DNA of 64,000 nt from Mesorhizobium sp. 1M-11 (GCF_001303895.1 NZ_LJSD01000058.1:1-64000), one strand, 5' to 3'. Counted from the stretch's first letter, positions 16,571 to 27,617 are shown. Program-made: numbers and translations. The notes: generated from the sequence alone by a model not told the origin.

Positions 16571-16662
16571 GGAGCGTTTTTCACGGACCCGTGGAAACGC
16601 TCCAACTCTTTGTGGTTGCGCAATTTCGGCAAAACCGCTGCGCGCTTTTGCCGAAATTGCTC
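16571..16662 (-). repeat. Palindromic intergenic repeat, diverged family A copy
   Basis: The element begins GAGCGTTTTTCACGGAC, has an internal ACTCTTTGTGGTTGCGCAA and ends TTGCCGAAATTGCTC, the same modular plan as the element at 46232-46336 but with several changes. It lies between ndvA and ccmC, both leftward. Confidence 0.55.
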
Positions 16663-16719
16663 AGGGAGTACGCGGTGTCAATTTCTGTCACCCGTGGCCG
16701 AGGCCGGATGATCCGACGA

Positions 16720-18495
16720 TCAGGCGGCCTCGCCGGTCACCGACACGATGCTGAGCCGGCGGACATCCTCTTCGGCGAGCAGCCCCCCGGCGCGCAACAG
16801 CGCAGCGAAGCGGCCATTGCGCATCGACAACTCCTGGAAGCCGCCCATCTCGACGACGCTACCCTTGTCCATGAAGATGACGAGGTCGGCGTCGCGAACC
16901 GTGGTCAGGCGATGGGCGATGACAAAGGTGGTGCGGTCGCGACGCAGGTCGTCGAGCGCTTCCTTGACACGGCCCTCGGTTTCGACGTCGAGCGCGCTCG
17001 TCGCCTCATCGAGGACGAGGATCGGCGCGTCCTTCAGCACGGCGCGGGCAATAGCGATGCGCTGGCGCTCGCCACCCGACAGCTGGCCGCCGCGTTCGCC
17101 GACGACAGTATCGTAGCCATCGCTCTTGGCCAGGATGAAATCCTGCGCCACGGCAGCCTCGGCCGCGGCATGGACTTCCTCATTGGTCGCCTCGTCACGG
17201 CCGACGCGGATGTTGTCCTCGATCGACCGATTGAGCAGACCGGCATCCTGGAACACGGTGGCAATCGAGTGGCGCAGCGACTTACGAGTCACCGTGCGGG
17301 TGTCGATGCCGTCGATGAGGATACGGCCTTCGCTCGGCGTGTGGACACGCTGCAGGAGATTGATGAGCGTGGTCTTGCCCGCACCCGTCGGACCAACGAT
17401 CGCAACCGTCTGCCCAGCCTTCACCTCAAAGGAAACGTCCTCGACGCCCTGTGTGGAGTTGGCGAAGTTGAAGCTGACGTTCTCGAACTGGATGTGGCCG
17501 GTGACCTTGCCGAGATCACGCAGATCTTCCGGCTCGGCAGCTTCGGCAGAGTCTTCCTCGAGCTTGTAGAATTCCTCAAGCTTGGCCCGTGCTTCCGAAA
17601 TCTGCGTCACAAAGTTCGACACCAGGTCGAGACGACCAATCAGCAGCGTGGCAAAGCCGGTGAAGGCAACGACGTCGCTGATGCGCAATTCACCGTGCAT
17701 GACCAGATAGGAACCGATCATCAGCACAACCATCATCGAAACAGTCGAAGACAGGCGGTTCATGGCGCTGGCCAGGGCCCACCAATCCAGAACCGGGTTC
17801 TGGGCGTTGAGCAGATCCTTGACGTATCGCTTCAGCGTCTCAGCCTCATGGCCGATGCGGTTGTAGCTCTGCAGAACGGCAACGTTGCTGACAGAATCCG
17901 TCACGTGGGCGAAAACGGTGTGATAGTGACGCTCGACGTTGGCCTGGCCCTGCTTGGTCTTGCGCATGACAAGACGACCGATGGCGAAGTAGAACACGCC
18001 AAGCACCAGGAGAACGGCAGACATACGGGCATCGAGGCTCAGCGCCGTCGGCACGAGGAACGCCAGCGCGACAACGGTCGACAGATGCTGGCGCATGAAT
18101 TCAAGCCACAGCGTGAACAGCGACTCGACCGCGCGCAGCAATGTCTGCAGCGAGTTGGATGTACCGCGCTGCTGGTGCCAGGCGAGCGGCATGGTGACGA
18201 CGCGTTCGAAGGACTCGCACAGCACTTCCGAGCGACGCTTGTGAGCGAAGCGGTCAGCGCCGCGAGCAACAAGAACGACAGCGATGATGTTGAAGGCGCC
18301 GAGGCCTGCCCACATGACCAGCTCGGTGAACGGATTGGTGCGTTCGGCGATTGCGCCGATGACCTTACCCAACAGCATCGGTTCGTAAACCGCGACCATC
18401 GCAAGCATGACGTTCGCCATGCAGATCAGGATGAGACGCTTCTTATCGGCGGTAAGATAGCCGAGCGCTCTCCAGTAGATTTGCAGCAGGGACAA
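16720..18495 (-). CDS. ndvA: Cyclic beta-1,2-glucan ABC exporter (ATP-binding/permease)
   Basis: A single-chain ABC exporter of about 591 residues: six membrane helices over the first 300 residues, then the nucleotide-binding domain with Walker A GPTGAGKTT, signature LSGGERQRIAIA and Walker B ILVLDEATS. It closely resembles NdvA/ChvA, e.g. 'MPLAWHQQRGTSNSLQTLL' and 'FMRQHLSTVVALAFLVPTA'. It exports cyclic beta-1,2-glucan to the periplasm for osmo-adaptation and host interaction. Start: TTG 18495 with GGGAG 8 nt upstream reproduces the known NdvA N-terminus; ATG 18522 is possible but lacks a ribosome site. ndvB lies upstream on the same strand. Confidence 0.93.
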   Translation of the reverse strand: MSLLQIYWRALGYLTADKKRLILICMANVMLAMVAVYEPMLLGKVIGAIAERTNPFTELVMWAGLGAFNIIAVVLVARGADRFAHKRRSEVLCESFERVVTMPLAWHQQRGTSNSLQTLLRAVESLFTLWLEFMRQHLSTVVALAFLVPTALSLDARMSAVLLVLGVFYFAIGRLVMRKTKQGQANVERHYHTVFAHVTDSVSNVAVLQSYNRIGHEAETLKRYVKDLLNAQNPVLDWWALASAMNRLSSTVSMMVVLMIGSYLVMHGELRISDVVAFTGFATLLIGRLDLVSNFVTQISEARAKLEEFYKLEEDSAEAAEPEDLRDLGKVTGHIQFENVSFNFANSTQGVEDVSFEVKAGQTVAIVGPTGAGKTTLINLLQRVHTPSEGRILIDGIDTRTVTRKSLRHSIATVFQDAGLLNRSIEDNIRVGRDEATNEEVHAAAEAAVAQDFILAKSDGYDTVVGERGGQLSGGERQRIAIARAVLKDAPILVLDEATSALDVETEGRVKEALDDLRRDRTTFVIAHRLTTVRDADLVIFMDKGSVVEMGGFQELSMRNGRFAALLRAGGLLAEEDVRRLSIVSVTGEAA

Positions 18496-18729
18496 CTCAA
18501 TTACTCCCGCGTAACGATCCATAGTGCGCCGCATTATTGCGGTGAACACCTAGCCCTAGATGGGTGGCAAAACAATGCCCGCCTATGCCTTCTGCTCCGT
18601 TCCGACGAACAAAACATGACAACGGGCAGAAATCTGCCGTGATCGCGTAACGGTTTGAGATAAAAGGTGAAATCCCAACCCTGCGGCAAAATTACGGCAG
18701 ATACCCATTGCTGCCGCATTTTTGTGCAA

Positions 18730-18755
18730 CCGGAGACCCGCCGATGGGCCTCCGG
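18730..18755 (-). terminator. Hairpin between ndvB and ndvA
   Basis: CCGGAGACCC and GGGCCTCCGG form a 10-bp stem with one G-T pair and a 6-nt loop, 17 bp after the ndvB stop. There is no clear T-run, so it may stabilise the ndvB message or act as a partial terminator before ndvA. Confidence 0.4.
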
Positions 18756-18772
18756 AACCATTTCTGCCCTTA

Positions 18773-21700
18773 TCAGGCTGGAATCTTGACGATAATCTCG
18801 CTGGAACCGCCCTCCTTGAGGTCGAAAGCGTTGCCTTTCACCTTGGCTCCGTCGACTTCCAGCGAGATGGTCTTGGTGGCCTTGGCACGCACGACACGGA
18901 CCGAATGTTCAGTGCCGGCGATCTTGAGCTTTGCCGAATAACCGTCCCAATCCCTGGGCAGCTTGGGCGTGATTTCAATGCGGTTGCCGCGTCGCTCAAT
19001 GCCGAGGATACCCTCCACGGCGGCGCGGTAGAGCCATCCAGCCGAGCCGGTGTACCAGGTCCAGCCGCCACGGCCGCCCTTCCCTTCACCGGCATAGATG
19101 TCGGCGGCCACCACGTAAGGCTCGACCCGGTAGTGTTCAGCTGCCGCGTTGTCCAAAGCATGGTTGACCGGGTTCAGCATCGAGAAACAACGATAGGCTT
19201 CATCGGTCCGGCCCATCTCGGCCAGCGCAATCACAAACCAGGTTGCGGCATGGGTATATTGGCCGCCATTCTCCCGCACGCCCGGCGGATAGCTCTTGAT
19301 GTAACCGGGATCCTTCTCCGTCCTGGAGAAAGGCGGCGTGAACAACTTCACGATCTTGAGCTCGTCATCGACAAGATGCTTGACGGCCTGATCCATGGCG
19401 GTCTGTGAACGGGCGGGGTCGCCATCGCCCGACAGTACGCTCCACGATTGCGCGATCGAGTCGATCTTGCATTCATCGGATCTGCGCGAGCCGAGTGGCG
19501 AGCCGTCATCGAAACTGCCACGGCGATACCACTCGCCGTCCCAGGCGGCATTCTCCAGCGCCCTTTTGAGGCTGGCCGCATGTGCTTCCCAGGCCTTGGC
19601 GCGCTTGGTGTCGCTTTGTGTCTTGGCCACCGGCGCAAAATCCGTGAGCGTCTTCAGCAGGAACCAGCCCAGCCAGACGCTTTCGCCCTTGCCGCCGATG
19701 CCGACGCGGTTCATGCCATCGTTCCAATCACCGCCGAGGATCAAAGGCAGGCCATCGGCGCCGGTTCTCTGAATGGCAAGATCCAACGCCCGCGCGCAGT
19801 GCTCGTAAAGTGGCACATTTGTCTTCGAGATTTGAGGTTCGAAGAAGGAATCGTGCTCGCCCTCGGCCAGCGGCTTGCCCTCGATGAAAGGCAGCGCTTC
19901 CTTCAGGATTGCCTTGTCCCCGGTCACCAGAACGTAGCGCGATACCGCATGGGCCAGCCAGACGACATCGTCCGAGATCATGGTGCGCACGCCGGCGCCG
20001 CTACGTGGCAGCCACCAGTGCTGCACGTCACCCTCCGGGAATTGCCGCTGGGCTGCGTTGAGGATCTGCTCGCGCGCCAATGCAGGGTCGTGGGCCAGCA
20101 AGGCCAGCGTATCCTGCAATTGATCCCGGAAGCCGAAAGCGCCGCTGGCCTGATAGAATGCCGAGCGCGCACGGATACGGCAGGCCAGCGCCTGATAAGG
20201 CAGCCAATGATTGACCATGGCATTCAGCGCCTTGTCAGGCGTCTCGACCTGGATGGTATCGAGGAAACCACGCCAGTTGCGTTCGTTCTCGGCCAACCTT
20301 TCGTCGAAATCCTTGGCACGATGCGTCTTGACCAAGGCACTCGCCTCCTTGGCGGAACCTGCATCCCCCATCAGCCAAAGCAAGGTGACGTCGCCACCGG
20401 CTGGAATCTCGACATCACGCGCCAGCGCAGCACATGGATCGTCGCCCGCCTCGACACGGCCGGACAAGGCCGAGCCCGCAAGGACGGACTGCGGCGTTGC
20501 GGTGTTGCCGTCGCGGCCGAGAAATTCCTGCCGGTCAGCCGTGAACGACTGTGGCTCGCGATCACTGGCCAGGAACGCCACGCGGTCGCTGAAGTCGAGC
20601 CCGTACGGGTTCTGCGCCAACAGAGCGCCGGTGGCCTCGTCGCGCTGTGAGAGGATGGTGGCAGCAGTTTTCGAGCGATGGCTGCCAAGCACCCATTCGG
20701 CATAGGCGTAGACACGCAATCTGACAGGTGCCAATCCTGCGTTCTGGATGCGCAGACGCGAAATACGGACCGGGTCGACTGGATCGACGACATGAGTCAG
20801 ATCCATCGACACCGCACCACGTCTGGAGCGGAAGGTGGAGAAGCCCTGTCCATGCCAGGCTTCGTAGACCATAGCTGGATCGCGCAGCACCGCAGCCGTC
20901 GGTGAATAGGCCTCACCGCTGCCGAGATCGTGGATGTAGATGCCCTCGCCCGGACGGTTCGTGACCGGGTCATTCGACCATGGCGTCAGCTGATAGTCGC
21001 GGCTGTTGCGGCTCCAGGTGAAGCCGGCTCCCTCGGCTGACGTATGGAAACCGAATACCTCATTGGAGACCACGTTGATCCATGGTTGCGGCGTCGAACG
21101 GCTGCCCGTCAGGCGGACTACGTAGTGGCGGCCGTCACTGTCGAATCCACCATAGCCGTTCCAGTAGTCGAGCCCGGTGCCGTCGGCAGGGATTCCGCCT
21201 TCGCCCTTCTTCGCCGGCTTGCGTGGCGCAGGCGCCGTGGTGTCACGCGACACCGCGGCCCCACCTGGGTGCAAGGCGTCGCGGGCCTGGATCGCCGCGG
21301 TCTCGGCGCGTTCGATCTGATCGAAGATCGTACCGTTGCGGGTGTGCAATACCACCCGCGCCACAGCGAGCAGTGTCTTGTAGGTGGTTTCATCCATCAG
21401 ATCGCGGCGCACCGCGAAGATGTGCTGGCGCGAACCGAATTCATTGCCGCGCAGCCGACTGTTTTCGCACAAGGCGTCGATCGCCTGCTGCAGATCCTGC
21501 ACATAGGACGATGCCTGCTCGTTGACGATGACGAGATCCGCCGTCATGCCGCGCGCACGCATGTATTCCTGGAATCGAAGCGCTTCGGCGACGATCTCGA
21601 GGTCGGCAACGTCGCCGATACGGACCGCGAAGATCGGGAAGTCACCCGAAATGCTGGTCGGCCAGAGACTGGACTGACGACCGAGGCCCGAAGCGACCGC

Positions 21701-24700
21701 GTCGGGCTGCAGACGCAGGAACGGATCCGGGTAGATCAGATACCGCGCCAGTTTCTGTACGTTGGAGGCATCCGTCAGGCTCAAGCCCATGTGGCGGGTC
21801 TGCACCTGCGAGCGGGTCCAGGCCAACATCGACTGACGCGCGAAACTCTCAGCGTGGTCAAGCCGCGCAATCGCCTCTTCCAGTTCCGTACGATTGGCGC
21901 CAGTGACGGTCCAGAAGGTAAGCGATATCTTCTTGTTCGCCGGCACCCGCACGCGCCGTCGCAGCGCGGCAATGGGATCAAGTGTGAACCCGGCGTGTCC
22001 TTCCAGTCGAGCATCGGGATCGAACGCGGCGGCATCGGCGATGGTTCGGCCGCGGCCGATGAAGGCACGACGATCGGTCTCGGCTTCGCCGTCACGGGCA
22101 AGTCCCGACGGATCGGTGACGAAATGCGCCGCAGTGATATCGGGATCGCCCTCGTCCCTCTTGCGACGCGTGGCAAAGATCGCATTGTTGTTCGGCGCGA
22201 TCTCCGTCTCGACAAACATCTTTGAGAAAGCGGGATGGGCATAGTCCGCGGCCTCCTGGCCGAGCACCAGTTCGGCGAACGATGTCACTTCGATATGCCG
22301 ATCCGTCGCGCCGTCATTGTAGAGCGTGACCCGCCTGCCCTCGCCATTGCCTTCCGAGATGACGATGCATTCCACCTCTGAGCGCAGCGAGTGCACGGTC
22401 TTGATGAAGGTCGCCTTGTCATCCGAGAACTGTGCCTGCGCGGTTTCACCAGGCGCGCGCTTCGGTTCGACAGTCGCCGACCACCAGTCGCCGGTGTCGG
22501 CATCGCGCAGGAAGATATAGGAGCCGAGCCGGTCCTCGACCGGATCCGGCTGCCAGCGCGTTACGGCGAAATCGCCCCAGCGCGAATAGCCCGAACCGGT
22601 CGCCGTCACCATCACGGAATAGCGGCCGTTCGACATCAAATTGGTTGCGCGCAGTGCCCATGCAGGGTCGAGCACCACACGCATATCGGGGGTCTGCGCC
22701 TCGGTCTCGTCGGCAACGGCCTGCTCTTCGGCATCGGTGCGCACCGTGTCGGCCGGAATCTCGCGTGGCGCCTTCTCCTGAAGCAGCAATTCGGCGGATT
22801 CGATCACCGGATCGCTGTGGAAGCGGTCGCGCAGGCGTCCTTCGAAAACAGCATCGGCGATGGCCGCGATCGACATGCCCGAATGGTGAGCGAAGTAGTT
22901 CTGCACCACGGCACAGGTCGCGCCTTCCGGCACGCGTTGCGGTGTGAAATCGACCGCGTCGTAGTAACCGTGTCGACCGAGCGCACCGATCTCCTTCAGG
23001 CGTTTCAGATTGGCAACGGCCTCACGCGGCAAGAATTGCGCGCTGAGGATGGTGGCATACGGCGCAATCACCGTATTCTGGCCGAGACCACGCTTGAGGC
23101 CGAGACCGGGCACACCAAAGTTGGTGTACTGATAGTTCATCTCGCGGTCGCGGGCATTGTAGGCGGCTTCGGAAATCCCCCACGGCACACTCTTCGAGCG
23201 ACCGTACTGGATCTGCCTCTTGATGATGAGCTGGCTGGTTTGGTTGAGGATTGAGCCCTGGGGCTCCTTCATCACCAGCGGCGGCATCAGATATTCGAAC
23301 ATCGAGCCGGACCAGGACATCAAGGCTCCCCGGAATCCGATCTCGACGATCGGCCGACCCAGGCGGAACCAATGCTCGGTCGGCAGGTCGCCCTTGGCGA
23401 TGGCGAACAGGCTGGTCAGCCGGCATTCGGAGGCGAGCAGATCGTAGCAGGCCTCATCAAGTTGACGCTCCTCGACACGGTAGCCGATCGACAGCAGCTT
23501 GCGGTCCTGACGCAGCAGGAAGCCGAATTCCATCTCGAAGGCGTAGCGCCGGGTGCGCTCATGCAATTCGAGCAATTTGGCGCGCATGGCCTGGACCGTC
23601 TTTTCATCGGCCTGAGCATCCTGCACATGGGCCTCGCAGGTGGCTTCCAACCGCGCGGCCCAATCGACGATGATGTCGCTGGCCGTCGACTTTGCTTCGG
23701 CATGTATGGCGGCCGCGAGCTTGCGGATCTCGCCGGCGAGGACGGTCAGGTTGACGGTGCGGGCCGAAGCCATTTCAGGCTGCGCCTTTATGGTACGCAC
23801 CGCACGCCGCATGCCGTCCAGCCGGTCGGCCAGACGTTGGCGCAATGGCCTGAGCTGACGCCGGTCGTCCGGCAGTTCGTCCAGGCTCTCGTTCAGGATC
23901 GCGACGGTGTCCAGCACGCCTTCGACATCGCCATGCAGGTGCACGGAAGGAGCCTCCGCCCATTCGGTGCAGGTCGCAGCGACCGTCACCAGATGGCCGG
24001 CCAGATTGCCGCTGTCGACTGCGGAGATGTAGGTTGGACGCAGCGGGTTGAGCGTCGTCGTCTCATACCAGTTGTAGAGATGCCCCCGACTGCGCTCCAT
24101 GCGCTCGACGGTCGACATGGTGGCGTCGATACGTGCGATGGCCTCCGAAAGACTGATCCAGCCGAAGTCTCGCGCCGAAACGACCGACAGCAGGTAGACG
24201 CCGATGTTGGTCGGCGACGTGCGTGTCGCAATGATCGGCTTCGGGTTCTCCTGGAAATTGTCGGGCGGCAGATGGTTTTGTTCGGCCGTGACAAAGTTCT
24301 CGAAGTAATGCCAGGTGCGGCGTGCTGCGATACGCAGCGCGTGCACATCCTGCGGCAGCAGGTGCAGGCGATCCTCCGTTTCCGCGGAGCGGCTGACCAG
24401 CCAGGCGAATGCCGGCGATCCGATCCAGAACACCGCAAAGGCGAAAGCGACGAAGGCTCCGGTTGAATCGTCGAGAACCGGAATGGCGAGGCCGACGGCG
24501 CCGATGATCACGGCGCCGTACATCATGGAATAATAGGAGCCGATGTCGTTGCCGCTGCCCTGATGCGCCTGCGAAGCGGTACGCCACTCGAGCAGGTCCT
24601 TGCGGCTGACGAACAGACGATAGAGCGTGCGAATAATGGCATCGCCCATCATCCAGGCCTGATGCGCCATCAGCACGATCTTCAGCGCCACCATCGCCGT

Positions 24701-27349
24701 GCCGAAGGCTATGTCGTGCACAAGTGCCGAGAAATGACCGCGCGGAGTGGCATCGCTGTTCTTCGGGATGATCGCGTTGACGATGTCGAAGGTGGGCGCC
24801 ATGAACAACGTCAGGATAAGCAGGCCTTGCCATTGGGCGGCTTGGGTGAAGGGCAGCAAGGTCCAACCGGCTATCGCAGCCATCACCCAGAAGATCGGGG
24901 TAATTGAGCGACGCAGATTGTCGATCATCTTCCAGCGGGACAGTGCCGGGACGCCCGAGCGCGGATCGAAGATGAAGCTCAGGAGCTGCCAATCGCCGCG
25001 AGCCCAGCGATGGTTGCGCGAAGCGTCAACCCAGTATCGCGTCGGATAATCCTCGACCAGTTCGACGTCGGTGACGAGTGCCGAACGCGCCAGGGCACCC
25101 TCGAGCAAATCGTGGCTGAGGACGGTGTTGTCTTCTATGCGCCCCTTGAGCGAGGCTTCGAAGGCGTCGATATGGTAAAGGCCCTTGCCCGTGAAGGAAC
25201 CGTCGCCGAACACGTCCTGATAGAGATCAGAGACGGCAAAGACGTAAGGATCGAGGCCGCGATTGGCAGAGAATACGCGCTGGAAGAATGACGCCTCATC
25301 GCCGGTGGTGAGCGAAGGCGTGATGCGCGGCTGCATGATCGCGTAGCCGGCGGTAACCCGGCGCTTCTCCGCATCGTAATGCGGCTTGTTCATCGGGTGG
25401 CACATCTTGCCGATCAGCTTCGATACGGCATCGCGCGTCGTGCGGGTGTCCGCGTCAAGCGTCATGACATGCACGACGTTGTCGGGCAGCGGCGTTTCCA
25501 ACGGCAGGAAGGTGGTGTCCTTGTCGCCGCGCAGCAGCAGGTTCAGTTCATGCAGCTTGCCGCGCTTGCGCTCCCAGCCCATCCAGCGCCCCTGCGCCGG
25601 ATTGTAGAGACGGCGGCGGTGCAGGAGGTAGAAGCGAGGTGCGCCTTCGTTCGGGTAACGCTGGTTGAGTTCCGCGATCTGATCGCGGGCAAATTCCAGG
25701 ATTTCCGTATCGTTGGCGCTGATTTCCGATTTGCTGTCCGGCCAATCCGAGAGCAACGCGAAATGAAGCTCACCCGACATATTGGCGAGATGGTGCACTT
25801 CGATGTTGCGGACATTTTCCTCGACATCGTCGCGCGAGCCAATCAGCGACGGCACAACGACAAGGGTCCGTGCCTCAGCCGGGATTCCGTCCTTGTACTC
25901 ATAGCCGACAAGGCGCGTGGGTTTCAGGAACAACAGGATGACGGTGTTGAAAAAGGCCAGAGCGCCTTCGCTCGCAGGCACCGCGAACAGCACCAGCATC
26001 AACGTTATGCCCCAGAGCGGCAGCCCCAGTGCGGCCAGCGCATTGCCGGACAACCAAAGCAGAAGCGCGGTGAGCAGAAAGACGGGCAACACGATGCCAA
26101 GCCAACCGGTCCTGCGGAAACCACGCAGAAGACGGCGCGCCAGGCTTGGCGAATAACCGATCGCTTTTTCGAGTTCGGGACGGCGTGAACCGACAAGGAA
26201 GAAGCCGATATCGGTGGCATCGGCAGCATCCGTCGCTTCGCCCGTCGCCTGTCTCGCCGCATCCGCCATATCGGTCGCTTGCTCGGCGACATGGTATTCG
26301 GACTGCTTCGAACGTTTGGCCAGATCCTCGATCTCGGTGCGATACTGATCCCTGGATGGAAAATCGAGCTCGCTGAAATTGGTGCGTTCGCGCAGCAGCG
26401 CATCGATGCGGCTGACGCCCTCGAACCAGATCGTCCAGTCGACGTCGTTGATGAGGCGTAAACCGCGAATGATGTTGCCGGTGGTCACGTTGCCGCTCGA
26501 CAAAGTCTGATGCTCGGCAATGGTGATCTTTTCGGCGTCAGTGCCGGACTTCTCCAGCTCGGTTTCCAGCCACTCGAGCGCCCTGCCCGCATTTTGCGAA
26601 CCGTCGCGCAAGCGATAGAGGAGCTGCGTGGCAAATGAGGTGTCGGCAGCCTGGGCCTGATATTTGTCCAGGATTGCCTGCCGATCGGCACTGTCGCCGG
26701 CCGCCAGGACCCGGTCGGCCACGTCGTTGGCGATGAGGCGCATATCCCTCGACCGGTTGACCCGAACGGCAAGCCGGCGAAGGTTCTCGATAAGCACGAA
26801 GCGCAGCAGCGACGGCAGCGCCCAGATTTCGCCGATCTTCATGGGTTCGACCGACTGGAAACCCTCGACGATCGCCTTGAACATCTGAGCCGAGACGGAG
26901 CTGTCCGAATGCGCGACGTAAGCCCAGGCCAATGCCAGAGCGCGCGGCACGCTGGTGCCGTCGGAGAGTTTCAGCGTGGGCAGTTGTCTGTAAAAACGGC
27001 GCGGCAGATCGCGCTTGATCTGGTAGATCGTTTCTTCGACCAGATAATTATTGTCGAGCAGCCATTGAGCGGCTGGCGTCACCGTCTCGCCCCGGGCCTG
27101 GGCGACATTGGTCAGCTTGTAGACCTCAAGGATCTTCTTGGCACTTTCGCGGATGCGCTTCTGGAAATCGAAAGGCTGCAGCCCGGCAAGATCGGAGATG
27201 TCGCCTCTGGCGAGGCTTTCACCCAGCGCCCGCAACCTGTCTTCAGGCAGAAACTGTGACCGGATAGGCTCTTCCGCTGTCTCAGGGAACCGCGCAGTGG
27301 CGGTCCGGATCTCGGCGGGGCTGGTTTGAATATTCATCAAGCAATCCAT
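18773..27349 (-). CDS. ndvB: Cyclic beta-1,2-glucan synthase
   Basis: A giant 2858-residue inner-membrane protein with the domain plan of NdvB/ChvB/Cgs. Membrane helices occur near residues 405-475 and 820-1000. Between them is the GT84 domain with the sugar-nucleotide DAD motif in 'MTLDADTRT' (about 625) and 'HRWARGDWQL' (about 780). The C-terminal 1000 residues carry a GH94 phosphorylase-like domain, including 'GFRDQLQDTLAL' and the GGDWNDGMNRV catalytic region near residue 2540, which controls ring size. It makes, elongates and cyclises the glucan from UDP-glucose. The start may also be Met5 (27337). No frameshift is seen over 8.5 kb. Confidence 0.95.
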   Translation of the reverse strand: MDCLMNIQTSPAEIRTATARFPETAEEPIRSQFLPEDRLRALGESLARGDISDLAGLQPFDFQKRIRESAKKILEVYKLTNVAQARGETVTPAAQWLLDNNYLVEETIYQIKRDLPRRFYRQLPTLKLSDGTSVPRALALAWAYVAHSDSSVSAQMFKAIVEGFQSVEPMKIGEIWALPSLLRFVLIENLRRLAVRVNRSRDMRLIANDVADRVLAAGDSADRQAILDKYQAQAADTSFATQLLYRLRDGSQNAGRALEWLETELEKSGTDAEKITIAEHQTLSSGNVTTGNIIRGLRLINDVDWTIWFEGVSRIDALLRERTNFSELDFPSRDQYRTEIEDLAKRSKQSEYHVAEQATDMADAARQATGEATDAADATDIGFFLVGSRRPELEKAIGYSPSLARRLLRGFRRTGWLGIVLPVFLLTALLLWLSGNALAALGLPLWGITLMLVLFAVPASEGALAFFNTVILLFLKPTRLVGYEYKDGIPAEARTLVVVPSLIGSRDDVEENVRNIEVHHLANMSGELHFALLSDWPDSKSEISANDTEILEFARDQIAELNQRYPNEGAPRFYLLHRRRLYNPAQGRWMGWERKRGKLHELNLLLRGDKDTTFLPLETPLPDNVVHVMTLDADTRTTRDAVSKLIGKMCHPMNKPHYDAEKRRVTAGYAIMQPRITPSLTTGDEASFFQRVFSANRGLDPYVFAVSDLYQDVFGDGSFTGKGLYHIDAFEASLKGRIEDNTVLSHDLLEGALARSALVTDVELVEDYPTRYWVDASRNHRWARGDWQLLSFIFDPRSGVPALSRWKMIDNLRRSITPIFWVMAAIAGWTLLPFTQAAQWQGLLILTLFMAPTFDIVNAIIPKNSDATPRGHFSALVHDIAFGTAMVALKIVLMAHQAWMMGDAIIRTLYRLFVSRKDLLEWRTASQAHQGSGNDIGSYYSMMYGAVIIGAVGLAIPVLDDSTGAFVAFAFAVFWIGSPAFAWLVSRSAETEDRLHLLPQDVHALRIAARRTWHYFENFVTAEQNHLPPDNFQENPKPIIATRTSPTNIGVYLLSVVSARDFGWISLSEAIARIDATMSTVERMERSRGHLYNWYETTTLNPLRPTYISAVDSGNLAGHLVTVAATCTEWAEAPSVHLHGDVEGVLDTVAILNESLDELPDDRRQLRPLRQRLADRLDGMRRAVRTIKAQPEMASARTVNLTVLAGEIRKLAAAIHAEAKSTASDIIVDWAARLEATCEAHVQDAQADEKTVQAMRAKLLELHERTRRYAFEMEFGFLLRQDRKLLSIGYRVEERQLDEACYDLLASECRLTSLFAIAKGDLPTEHWFRLGRPIVEIGFRGALMSWSGSMFEYLMPPLVMKEPQGSILNQTSQLIIKRQIQYGRSKSVPWGISEAAYNARDREMNYQYTNFGVPGLGLKRGLGQNTVIAPYATILSAQFLPREAVANLKRLKEIGALGRHGYYDAVDFTPQRVPEGATCAVVQNYFAHHSGMSIAAIADAVFEGRLRDRFHSDPVIESAELLLQEKAPREIPADTVRTDAEEQAVADETEAQTPDMRVVLDPAWALRATNLMSNGRYSVMVTATGSGYSRWGDFAVTRWQPDPVEDRLGSYIFLRDADTGDWWSATVEPKRAPGETAQAQFSDDKATFIKTVHSLRSEVECIVISEGNGEGRRVTLYNDGATDRHIEVTSFAELVLGQEAADYAHPAFSKMFVETEIAPNNNAIFATRRKRDEGDPDITAAHFVTDPSGLARDGEAETDRRAFIGRGRTIADAAAFDPDARLEGHAGFTLDPIAALRRRVRVPANKKISLTFWTVTGANRTELEEAIARLDHAESFARQSMLAWTRSQVQTRHMGLSLTDASNVQKLARYLIYPDPFLRLQPDAVASGLGRQSSLWPTSISGDFPIFAVRIGDVADLEIVAEALRFQEYMRARGMTADLVIVNEQASSYVQDLQQAIDALCENSRLRGNEFGSRQHIFAVRRDLMDETTYKTLLAVARVVLHTRNGTIFDQIERAETAAIQARDALHPGGAAVSRDTTAPAPRKPAKKGEGGIPADGTGLDYWNGYGGFDSDGRHYVVRLTGSRSTPQPWINVVSNEVFGFHTSAEGAGFTWSRNSRDYQLTPWSNDPVTNRPGEGIYIHDLGSGEAYSPTAAVLRDPAMVYEAWHGQGFSTFRSRRGAVSMDLTHVVDPVDPVRISRLRIQNAGLAPVRLRVYAYAEWVLGSHRSKTAATILSQRDEATGALLAQNPYGLDFSDRVAFLASDREPQSFTADRQEFLGRDGNTATPQSVLAGSALSGRVEAGDDPCAALARDVEIPAGGDVTLLWLMGDAGSAKEASALVKTHRAKDFDERLAENERNWRGFLDTIQVETPDKALNAMVNHWLPYQALACRIRARSAFYQASGAFGFRDQLQDTLALLAHDPALAREQILNAAQRQFPEGDVQHWWLPRSGAGVRTMISDDVVWLAHAVSRYVLVTGDKAILKEALPFIEGKPLAEGEHDSFFEPQISKTNVPLYEHCARALDLAIQRTGADGLPLILGGDWNDGMNRVGIGGKGESVWLGWFLLKTLTDFAPVAKTQSDTKRAKAWEAHAASLKRALENAAWDGEWYRRGSFDDGSPLGSRRSDECKIDSIAQSWSVLSGDGDPARSQTAMDQAVKHLVDDELKIVKLFTPPFSRTEKDPGYIKSYPPGVRENGGQYTHAATWFVIALAEMGRTDEAYRCFSMLNPVNHALDNAAAEHYRVEPYVVAADIYAGEGKGGRGGWTWYTGSAGWLYRAAVEGILGIERRGNRIEITPKLPRDWDGYSAKLKIAGTEHSVRVVRAKATKTISLEVDGAKVKGNAFDLKEGGSSEIIVKIPA

Positions 27350-27569
27350 GCGGTGGGGACCGGTCGCGGCGCAACCGCCTCGTCCCCGGTGTTTAATATC
27401 GATTTACAGGTGATTGATTGCATAGCAAAGCGGGTCGGACGAGCTTGTTCTGTCTTCCCGTCAAGATTAGCGGCCGTGGCGTTGCCGACAACTGTGATAC
27501 TTGCACTCATGCTCACAACGGAAAGGAGCGAATGGCAAGGATTCCGGCAATTTCGTGATGGCGCAACCG

Positions 27570-27590
27570 CCCGGCCCGATATTTCGGGTC
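27570..27590 (-). terminator. Weak hairpin after hutD
   Basis: CCCGA and TCGGG form a short stem around TATT about 30 bp downstream of the hutD stop on the minus strand. There is no strong T-run. It may mark the end of the hut transcript before the ndvB promoter region. Confidence 0.25.
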
Positions 27591-27617
27591 AGGTTCGATA
27601 ACGCTTGGAAACAACCT

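Noticed and set aside
21044-22225. Several 150-400-codon plus-strand frames opposite ndvB
   Set aside because: They lie within the intact 8.5-kb ndvB frame and have antisense-type composition with no motif or ribosome site.
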